Assembly (NCBI GenBank): GCA_937879825.1
Contig: CALFMQ010000256.1
Location: 1 to 9,654 of the forward strand
DNA length: 9,654 nucleotides
Reading direction: 5' to 3'
Origin: an uncultured Phycisphaerales bacterium
Lineage (GTDB): Bacteria > Planctomycetota > Phycisphaerae > Phycisphaerales > UBA1924
How positions within the stretch are numbered: the first letter of the stretch is position 1; each line of letters begins with the position of its first letter. Positions 1-4,160 of this stretch are shown piece by piece. The position numbers and the translations under genes are program-made. Under the pieces are notes generated by a model, which was given only the letters and a program-made list of their open reading frames with translations, had not been told where the DNA came from and ran no database searches.

Positions 1-113
1 CCTCGAGTTGGGCCAGTTTGGCGCGCTTGGAGTCGTAGTTAAAGAGAGTCACGGATCGTCAAAATCCGCGCCTCAAGCTCCGCGATCACATTGTGGTGGG
101 CCTCAAAGTGCAT
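1..113 (-). CDS. prfB: Peptide chain release factor 2, N-terminal part, with +1 programmed frameshift (partial)
   Basis: Release factor 2 reads UGA and UAA stops in the ribosomal A site. Reading the minus strand from ATG at 113-111 gives 24 codons (MHFEAHHNVIAELEARIL and on to RDSL), then TAA at 41-39. If one base (41) is skipped after the CTT codon at 44-42, the frame continues as NYDSKRAKLAQLE to the window edge. This matches the RF2 N-terminus, where a leucine codon and in-frame stop at about codon 25-26 precede a segment like DYDAKKERLEEV in E. coli. A frame without the shift would be only 24 residues, so the two pieces together are the gene. Only about 37 residues are in the window; the GGQ and SPF motifs lie outside it. 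The start is uncertain: no clear Shine-Dalgarno precedes the ATG, and the frame is open further upstream to a TGA with a GTG in between. The gene is divergent from the exported-protein gene at 258. Confidence 0.85.
38..44 (-). promoter_or_regulatory. RF2 autoregulatory +1 frameshift site, UAA variant (CTT TAA C)
   Basis: On the minus strand the heptamer CTTTAAC is followed by TACGAC. The usual RF2 site is CUU UGA C, at which slow termination by scarce RF2 lets the leucine tRNA slip +1. The CUU slippery codon and the C after the stop are kept here, but the stop is UAA. No AGGGGG-like Shine-Dalgarno stimulator is visible in the preceding bases (ATCCGTGACTCT). Both features could change how strongly and to what the switch responds. 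Confidence 0.75.
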
Positions 114-122
114 AGGGCGGAG

Positions 123-151
123 AGTGTACGCATTCTCGGCCGCTTTGTCCG
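123..151 (-). promoter_or_regulatory. Candidate promoter for prfB, near-leaderless
   Basis: On the minus strand CGGACA (151-146) is separated by 17 bases from TACACT (128-123), which lies 9 bases before the ATG at 113. The first box matches TTGACA at 4 of 6 bases and the second fits TANNNT. A transcript would begin within a few bases of the ATG, which would explain the missing Shine-Dalgarno. This is pattern matching only. Confidence 0.3.
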
Positions 152-244
152 CATCCGGAAAAATGTTGACCCCCGCGCGAAACTCGGACACCGGCGCCGT
201 TCAATCATCATCGGAATGACTGTCCCTGTCCCTATCTTAACAAC

Positions 245-249
245 GGAGG
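245..249 (+). promoter_or_regulatory. Shine-Dalgarno (GGAGG) deciding the start at 258
   Basis: GGAGG ends 8 bases before ATG 258. The frame is open back to an ATG at 93, but that extension overlaps the divergent prfB coding strand and would bury the signal peptide 55 residues inside the protein. The ribosome site and the signal peptide together fix the start at 258. Confidence 0.8.
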
Positions 250-257
250 CCCAACCC

Positions 258-1205
258 ATGAAGCAGATCTGGCCGGCGATCCTGGCTCTCTCGACGATCG
301 GTATCTCCCAAGCAGCACAGGCGGTTCCGGGGCGCCTGTCTGCCATTGCTCCTCTGGTCGAGTCGGTCCTCGCCGCCGACGGGGACGACGCTCAGATCGA
401 TTGGACGAAGCCGTTGACCCTGGAGTTCAAGGGGGGCACCGTCGCCCAGTACATCGCAGCGATCCAATCCGCCGCCGCCGCGTCGGGAGGCGTCAATATC
501 GTTTCGTTCGCGGACCTGTCGTCCCTCCCGATGCCCGAGGTCCGCATGAAGGAGGTCACCTTCATGACGGCCATGGACCTGCTCTCCAATGTCCAGTGGG
601 CCGACGACACGGGACGCCAGTGGGCGCTCACCGTCGACTGGTTGGGCGATGCGGTCGCGATCAACCGAAGCGACATGGGCAGGGCCGGTGTCTCCGAGCA
701 ACGATCCGAGGTCTGGAGCATCGAGCAGTACCAACCCGCCATCGCGCCCGAGGACATCCTCTCCTCCGTCGAAGTGGCCCTCGCGATGCTCGACGGCAAG
801 GCCAATGTGCGCTACCACGCAGACACCGGGCTGCTCATCGTTCGCGGAACCGTCGACCAGCTCAACGCGGTGCAACGAATTCTCAAGGGGCTGGAGGACA
901 CAAAGGGCTCGCGCAACGTGGCCGCGATCAACCGCCAGCAGGCCGCATTGGCGGAGGTCGACATGGCCGAGGCGCAGGCGCGCCTCACGGTTGCATCGCA
1001 TGAACACGCGATGCTCCAGAGTCGTCTGGAGACCACCCGCAAAATGCGCGACGCCGGCAATCTCGACGACTACGCCGTCCAGGAGGCCGAACTCCAGGTC
1101 GCCAAGGCCGAAGGACGGATGCAGCAGTGCGAGGCCGACATCCAGCGCGCACAGATCAAGATCAAGACTCTGACGGAGCAGATCGCCAATCCGAGCGGGC
1201 GCTAG
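258..1205 (+). CDS. Exported protein with secretin-N/STN-like segments and C-terminal helical hairpin
   Basis: The 315-residue product begins with a signal peptide (MKQIWPAILALS, hydrophobic to about residue 20, likely cut after AQA at 22). Residues about 50-112 (PLTLEFKGGTVAQYIAAIQ, then NIVSF and a TFMTAMDLL helix) look like the STN/secretin short domain. Residues about 160-213 (EDILSSVEVALAM, NVRYHADTGLLIVRGTVDQL, VQRILKGLE) resemble a secretin N-type periplasmic domain, with the usual strand-then-helix end. Residues about 225-310 are charged, alanine-rich and helical, broken at RDAGNLDDYAVQEAELQVA. That motif resembles the turn of the helical hairpins of TolC-type proteins and HlyD-type adaptors. 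There is no secretin pore domain, so this is not itself a channel. It lies 25 bases upstream of a sigma factor gene and probably shares its transcript, which suggests a periplasmic or outer-membrane sensor or scaffold in a signalling unit. The function is unknown. Domain calls are by eye. Confidence 0.75.
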   Translation: MKQIWPAILALSTIGISQAAQAVPGRLSAIAPLVESVLAADGDDAQIDWTKPLTLEFKGGTVAQYIAAIQSAAAASGGVNIVSFADLSSLPMPEVRMKEVTFMTAMDLLSNVQWADDTGRQWALTVDWLGDAVAINRSDMGRAGVSEQRSEVWSIEQYQPAIAPEDILSSVEVALAMLDGKANVRYHADTGLLIVRGTVDQLNAVQRILKGLEDTKGSRNVAAINRQQAALAEVDMAEAQARLTVASHEHAMLQSRLETTRKMRDAGNLDDYAVQEAELQVAKAEGRMQQCEADIQRAQIKIKTLTEQIANPSGR

Positions 1206-1230
1206 GGCAACTCGCCACAATGAGCGACGA

Positions 1231-1770
1231 GTGCACCAGGAAGTCTCCACCCGTGAACTGACCGCCGCGATCGCCTCGGGTGACACCGAGGCGTTCGCAT
1301 GCCTCTACCGCGAGAGATTCGACCAGATGTATGCATGGGCCAGACAAGCGACCCGAAGGGATGAAGCGTTCTGCCTCGACGCCGTGCAGGACGCATTCGT
1401 CCGCATCATCAAGGGCATGAAGCCCATCAACTCCGAGGGCGAACTCATGGCATGGCTCCGTAGAGTGACGCTCACCGCGTGCTACGACCAACTCCGACGC
1501 GATAACCGGCGCGCTGCAAGAGAACGAAGCGCGTCAGCGCCCGAGTCCGAAACGAGGCACAACACCGAGCAACTCGAATGGATCGCAGAGCAGATCGCGT
1601 CGCTCGATGAGCCCTCGGCCGCCCTACTCGAGATGCGTTACCGCTTCGGGTGGACACTCGAGCGCATCGGCCGGGCGAGGGGTCTCAAGCCCGGCACCGT
1701 GGACGGCCGCCTCTCACGCACCACGCAACGCCTGCGCGCCAAGGCGGGGGGGGACGCCAACGATGAATGA
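1231..1770 (+). CDS. ECF-like RNA polymerase sigma-70 family factor
   Basis: This 179-residue protein has the two-domain layout of ECF sigma factors. Residues about 20-95 form region 2 (AFACLYRERFDQMYAWA, CLDAVQDAFVRIIKGM, MAWLRRVTLTACYDQLRR), which binds core polymerase and the -10 element. Residues about 122-172 form region 4 (SLDEPSAALLEMRYRFGWTL, GLKPGTVDGRLSRTTQRLR), a helix-turn-helix for the -35 element. The linker (93-115) is basic then polar. Translation most likely starts at GTG 1231: the nearby ATG at 1220 is in another frame and gives only 13 codons, and no other common start codon lies between the in-frame stop at 1171-1173 and 1231. The Shine-Dalgarno is weak, so coupling to the upstream gene is plausible. 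The 3' end overlaps the next gene by 8 bases, and the C-terminal KAGGD segment is encoded by a G8 run. Its role is probably to transcribe a regulon controlled by its neighbours; the target is not visible. Confidence 0.9.
   Translation: MHQEVSTRELTAAIASGDTEAFACLYRERFDQMYAWARQATRRDEAFCLDAVQDAFVRIIKGMKPINSEGELMAWLRRVTLTACYDQLRRDNRRAARERSASAPESETRHNTEQLEWIAEQIASLDEPSAALLEMRYRFGWTLERIGRARGLKPGTVDGRLSRTTQRLRAKAGGDANDE
1746..1753 (+). repeat. G8 homopolymer at the sigma/membrane-protein gene junction
   Basis: Eight consecutive G residues lie within the last codons of the sigma gene and 9 bases before the ATG at 1763. The tract also supplies the only Shine-Dalgarno-like purines for the downstream gene. 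Loss of one G, or a +1 slip, puts the sigma reading frame into the frame of the downstream gene, because 1763 is one base out of phase with 1231. Confidence 0.8.
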
Positions 1771-2239
1771 CGACTCCAATCACGAACTCAGCCAGTCGGG
1801 ACGACAGCGCAAAGGGCAGATGCTCGCGGATCTCACGCCCCGCGTCCGGCGAGTCGCCCGCGCCCGCCAAGTCCGCGCCGGAGTCCTCGCGTCCGCGGCA
1901 CTTATCGCGCTCGCTTCCCTCAGCATCCTGATCATCCCAGGTGGTAAACCCCAGACCATCGCCGGGATCGATCCGGCCCAACCCGTCGAACCGCTCCCGC
2001 CGATCATCCAGGTCGTCCGTACCGATCCCACTGTCATGGTGCGCCTCGCCGTGCGCACCGGCGAGTCACCTTCTCAAATCAAACGAATCACCGACGACGA
2101 ACTGCTTCTGGCTCTCGCAGAAATGGGCCGCCCCACCGGCATGATCCACTCACAGGGACGCACCTGGCTCACCGCCAAAGTCACCGGCGACCAACGGAAC
2201 CCGGCGGCCACGCCGGCGATCTCACCGAGCAGCGGCTAA
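1763..2239 (+). CDS. Single-pass membrane protein, candidate anti-sigma factor
   Basis: The 158-residue product starts at ATG 1763 (MNDDSNHELS), overlapping the sigma gene stop by 8 bases, so the two are probably translationally coupled. Residues 1-38 are polar and very basic toward the end (PRVRRVARARQVR). Residues about 39-59 form one transmembrane helix (AGVLASAALIALASLSILII). The positive-inside rule puts the N-terminus in the cytoplasm, where it could bind the sigma factor. The remaining 100 residues would be outside: a proline-rich linker (PAQPVEPLPP), then a small domain with ITDDELLLALAEMGRPTG. No zinc-binding HxxxCxxC anti-sigma motif is present and I recognise no family. The anti-sigma role rests on gene order, overlap and topology. 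An export- or envelope-linked accessory protein is the alternative. The stop overlaps the convergent aminotransferase stop by three bases. Confidence 0.8.
   Translation: MNDDSNHELSQSGRQRKGQMLADLTPRVRRVARARQVRAGVLASAALIALASLSILIIPGGKPQTIAGIDPAQPVEPLPPIIQVVRTDPTVMVRLAVRTGESPSQIKRITDDELLLALAEMGRPTGMIHSQGRTWLTAKVTGDQRNPAATPAISPSSG
2201..2216. terminator. Perfect 6-bp GC hairpin near convergent gene ends (weak terminator candidate)
   Basis: CCGGCG-gcca-CGCCGG lies 21 bases before the overlapping stops of the two convergent genes, inside the membrane-protein CDS. No T tract follows on either strand, so it is not a classical intrinsic terminator. In GC-rich coding DNA it may be chance. Confidence 0.2.
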
Positions 2240-3477
2240 CGCAGCCCCTCGACAAACGCACGGATCCGCCCGATTCCCTCGCGGATGCTCTTCTCGTCGC
2301 ACGCAAAGGTCAGACGGAAGCACTTCTCCCCGCCGCTCCCGAAGTCCTCGCCCGGCACCACAGCCACACGCTGTTCCTCGAGGAGCGCCTCCGCAAACGC
2401 CGCAGCCCAGGTGATCTCCCGCCCCTGCGCGCTCTTCTTCCCGAAGTGCGCGCTAACATCTGGGAACAGATAGAACGCCCCCGTCGGCTGCGGGCACACC
2501 ACGCCCGGAATGCCCGCGACCAATGAGTACGCGATCGTCGCCCGCGCCGCGAACGCTTCACGCATCCGAGCAACTTCGCCCTCGCACTTCGTGAGTGCAG
2601 CCGTAACCGCCGGCATGATGAATGTCGGAATCGAAGTGGTCGATTGCGATTGCAACTTCGCCACACCCTTGGCGACCTTCAATCCAAACGCGCCCGATCC
2701 GGCGAAGTAGCCGACGCGCCACCCCGTCATCGCGTACGCCTTGGACAATCCATTCACAGTGATCGTGCGATCGGCGATCGCCGGCACGGACCCGATCGAG
2801 AAGTGATCGATCCCGCCGAAGACGATCTTCTCGTACAGCTCATCCGAGATGACCACCAGATCAGGCGCCCTTGTCCTTGCCGCGTCTGCAATAATCTGCG
2901 CGAATGCGCGCAGTTCTTCAGGCGAGTACATCGTTCCGCACGGATTGCTTGGCGAGTTGATCACCAGAATCCGCGATCTGGAGGTGATCGCCCGCTCCAG
3001 CTGCCCGGGCGTCATCTTGAAATCGTTCGCCGAAGTCGTCGGAATCTCGACGACCCTGCCGCCCGCCAGCGTCGTCATCGGCGCGTAACTCACCCACGCC
3101 GGCACCGGCAGCAGCACCTCGTCCATGCCCGCCTCGGCATCAATCAGCGCCTGAAACAGCAACGCCAGCGAATGCTTCCCACCCGAAGAGATCACCACAT
3201 GGTCGGCCGTCACCCCCGGAATCCGGTTTTCCCGCGTCAGCTTCTCCGCGATGACACGCCGCGACTCCGGGTCGCCCGGCACCGGGCCGTACCTCGTCTG
3301 CCCGCCCCTGAGGGCCGACACCGCCGCCTCGACCACCATCTGGGGCGTTGAGAAGTCCGGCTCCCCGGCCGCAAAGGAAATCACGTCCACACCCTCCCGG
3401 GCCAGTTCTTTGGCCCTCGCCGTCACCGCGAGGGTTGAGGAGGGCGGAAGGGACTCGACTCGGGAGGCAAGACGCAT
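2236..3477 (-). CDS. Pyridoxal-phosphate-dependent class I aminotransferase (aspartate aminotransferase-like)
   Basis: The 413-residue cytosolic enzyme is full length for the AspAT subgroup of fold-type I transaminases, which move an amino group between an amino acid such as aspartate and a 2-oxo acid. It opens with MRLASRVESLPPSSTL, typical of this subgroup. Expected landmarks are present in order: SFAAGEPDFSTP (34-45), the GGK motif (99-101), NSPSNPCG with N178, SDELYEKI with D212 and Y215 for cofactor binding, the Schiff-base lysine K246 in SKAYAMTGWR, GAFYLFPD (333-340), and R388 in RLTFA for the substrate carboxylate. The lysine in GGK is characteristic of the subgroup that includes bifunctional aspartate/prephenate aminotransferases, so aspartate, prephenate or another substrate is possible. 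The frame extends 46 residues upstream, but that part is proline-rich and unlike the family, so ATG 3477 is chosen. It stands alone on this strand and converges on the sigma operon with overlapping stops. Confidence 0.92.
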   Translation of the reverse strand: MRLASRVESLPPSSTLAVTARAKELAREGVDVISFAAGEPDFSTPQMVVEAAVSALRGGQTRYGPVPGDPESRRVIAEKLTRENRIPGVTADHVVISSGGKHSLALLFQALIDAEAGMDEVLLPVPAWVSYAPMTTLAGGRVVEIPTTSANDFKMTPGQLERAITSRSRILVINSPSNPCGTMYSPEELRAFAQIIADAARTRAPDLVVISDELYEKIVFGGIDHFSIGSVPAIADRTITVNGLSKAYAMTGWRVGYFAGSGAFGLKVAKGVAKLQSQSTTSIPTFIMPAVTAALTKCEGEVARMREAFAARATIAYSLVAGIPGVVCPQPTGAFYLFPDVSAHFGKKSAQGREITWAAAFAEALLEEQRVAVVPGEDFGSGGEKCFRLTFACDEKSIREGIGRIRAFVEGLR

Positions 3478-3484
3478 GGAGGCG

Positions 3485-3490
3485 ATCCTA
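3485..3490 (-). promoter_or_regulatory. Candidate -10 box for a leaderless aminotransferase transcript
   Basis: On the minus strand TAGGAT lies exactly 7 bases before the ATG at 3477, the spacing expected when transcription begins at the start codon. There is no strong Shine-Dalgarno, and the spacer upstream is a C8 run. I found no convincing -35 box at 16-19 bases. The arrangement parallels the promoter before the SDR gene at 7611. Confidence 0.35.
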
Positions 3491-3586
3491 GCAGGGGGGG
3501 GCGTGGCGCGAGACCGGGCAGAGGGCCCGAACCGGGTTTCCGCTCGGGGAAGGTTGGCATGGGCGGGTGTCAATGGAGGGGGGTGG

Positions 3587-3615
3587 TTGAAGACGGGATA
3601 GGGGTTCACTAACAT
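3587..3615 (+). promoter_or_regulatory. Candidate sigma-70 promoter for rpsO-pnp
   Basis: TTGAAG (3587-3592), a 17-base spacer and TAACAT (3610-3615) match the housekeeping consensus at 4 of 6 bases in each box with ideal spacing. Initiation near 3622 would leave a leader of about 77 bases before rpsO, long enough to hold the hairpin at 3630-3658. Confidence 0.5.
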
Positions 3616-3629
3616 ACCCTGACCGCCCA

Positions 3630-3658
3630 GCGAGGGCCGCCGTTATCGGTTCGCTCGC
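3630..3658 (+). promoter_or_regulatory. Hairpin in rpsO 5' leader, candidate S15 autoregulatory element
   Basis: GCGAG (3630-3634) pairs with CTCGC (3654-3658), and inside it CCG (3640-3642) pairs with CGG (3647-3649) around a TTAT loop, leaving internal bulges. Many bacteria have S15-binding structures in rpsO leaders, of different architectures. Position supports such a role here, but no known S15-binding motif was recognised with confidence. Confidence 0.35.
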
Positions 3659-3698
3659 GGGTGGTTGTTTCTCAATACAGGTATCACGCGGAGCAACG

Positions 3699-3968
3699 AT
3701 GGCAATCTCACAGGCGCGCAAGGCCGAGCTGATGAAAGATTACGGGCGCAACGAGCACGACTCGGGCTCCCCCGAAGTGCAGGTCGCGATTCTCACCGAG
3801 AACATCCGCGAACTCACCGAGCACATGAAGGACAACAAGCACGACTACTCCAGCCGTCGCGGCCTCATGGGCATGGTCTCCAAGCGCACCCGACTCACCA
3901 ACTACCTCAAGCGCACCGATCGTGACTCGTATCTCAAACTGATCGATCGACTGGGCCTGCGCAAGTAA
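3699..3968 (+). CDS. rpsO: 30S ribosomal protein S15
   Basis: The 89-residue protein has the exact length of bacterial S15, a primary binder of the 16S rRNA central domain that nucleates assembly of the small-subunit platform. Recognisable segments are GSPEVQVAILTENIREL (the GSxEVQ motif), the conserved HKxDYSSRRGLMGMVSKR-type segment in the middle, RLTNYLKRTD, and the C-terminal LIDRLGLRK. The start ATG 3699 follows GGAG (3690-3693) at 5-base spacing. It is followed after 192 bases by pnp, the widespread rpsO-pnp order, and probably shares a transcript with it. A candidate promoter and a leader hairpin lie upstream, so translation may be autoregulated by S15. No residue looks abnormal. Confidence 0.98.
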   Translation: MAISQARKAELMKDYGRNEHDSGSPEVQVAILTENIRELTEHMKDNKHDYSSRRGLMGMVSKRTRLTNYLKRTDRDSYLKLIDRLGLRK

Positions 3969-3991
3969 GCGCGGGCTCTATTTCATTCCAA

Positions 3992-4010
3992 CCGTCAGCG
4001 TTCGCGACGG
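3992..4010 (+). promoter_or_regulatory. Small hairpin just after rpsO
   Basis: CCGTC (3992-3996) pairs with GACGG (4006-4010), continued after a bulged A by GC/GC around a GTTC loop. It starts 24 bases after the rpsO stop. No T tract follows, so it is more likely a processing or stabilising element than a terminator. Confidence 0.4.
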
Positions 4011-4019
4011 GCCCAGTAG

Positions 4020-4067
4020 GGCAGCAGGCAATCCGCAGCCATCAACCTCTGCGTGTTGCCTTCTGCC
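4020..4067 (+). promoter_or_regulatory. Long two-tier hairpin in the rpsO-pnp spacer, candidate RNase III/PNPase control element
   Basis: The outer arms GGCAGCAGGCAA (4020-4031) and TTGCCTTCTGCC (4056-4067) pair over 12 positions with one mismatch. After a symmetrical 2x2 internal loop (TC/TG) the inner arms CGCAG (4034-4038) and CTGCG (4049-4053) pair around a 10-base loop. That makes about 16 base pairs in 48 bases. In E. coli the pnp leader between rpsO and pnp forms a long stem cut by RNase III, which lets PNPase repress its own translation. Position and shape fit the same logic here. No T tract follows, which argues against a terminator. Confidence 0.6.
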
Positions 4068-4115
4068 TGATCCGCTGGCGAGCGAACCGCTGACCGATCC
4101 CGATGAGCCGCTTCC

Positions 4116-4130
4116 GGCGCGCTATGCGCC
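4116..4130 (+). promoter_or_regulatory. GC hairpin close to the pnp ribosome-binding site
   Basis: GGCGC (4116-4120) and GCGCC (4126-4130) pair around GCTAT. The hairpin ends about 10 bases before GGAG (4141-4144) and AGGA (4147-4150), the Shine-Dalgarno candidates for pnp. CCAGCG (4130-4135) could alternatively pair with CGCTGG (4073-4078), so mutually exclusive folds are possible. Confidence 0.35.
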
Positions 4131-4160
4131 CAGCGCCATGGGAGAAAGGACAGGCAAATC

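Noticed and set aside
217..238. Short tandem TGTCCC repeat and TATCTT as a promoter or operator for the sigma operon
   Set aside because: Two copies of a 6-base unit are not significant, and no -35 box at a suitable distance from TATCTT was found.
93..257. N-terminal extension of the exported-protein gene to an ATG at 93
   Set aside because: It overlaps the prfB coding strand, has no ribosome site, and would put the signal peptide internally. GGAGG 8 bases before ATG 258 supports the shorter form.
86..346. 86-codon minus-strand frame over the prfB start region
   Set aside because: It is in a different frame from the RF2 peptide, overlaps the exported-protein gene and resembles no family.
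237..1286. 349-codon minus-strand frame opposite the exported-protein gene
   Set aside because: It is an antisense shadow rich in GL, DG and RR patterns typical of GC-rich opposite-strand frames. The plus strand has the signal peptide and recognisable domains.
3494..3501. Second G8 run, upstream of the aminotransferase, as a phase-variation tract
   Set aside because: It lies upstream of the chosen start rather than in coding sequence. It could affect promoter spacing, but no -35 box supports that.
3478..3615. 46-residue N-terminal extension of the aminotransferase
   Set aside because: It is proline-rich and unlike the family. MRLASRVESL at 3477 is the usual N-terminus, and a -10-like TAGGAT lies 7 bases before it.
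4020..4067. Interpretation of the spacer hairpin as an intrinsic terminator of rpsO
   Set aside because: No T tract follows, and pnp lies downstream on the same strand with no convincing promoter in the spacer.
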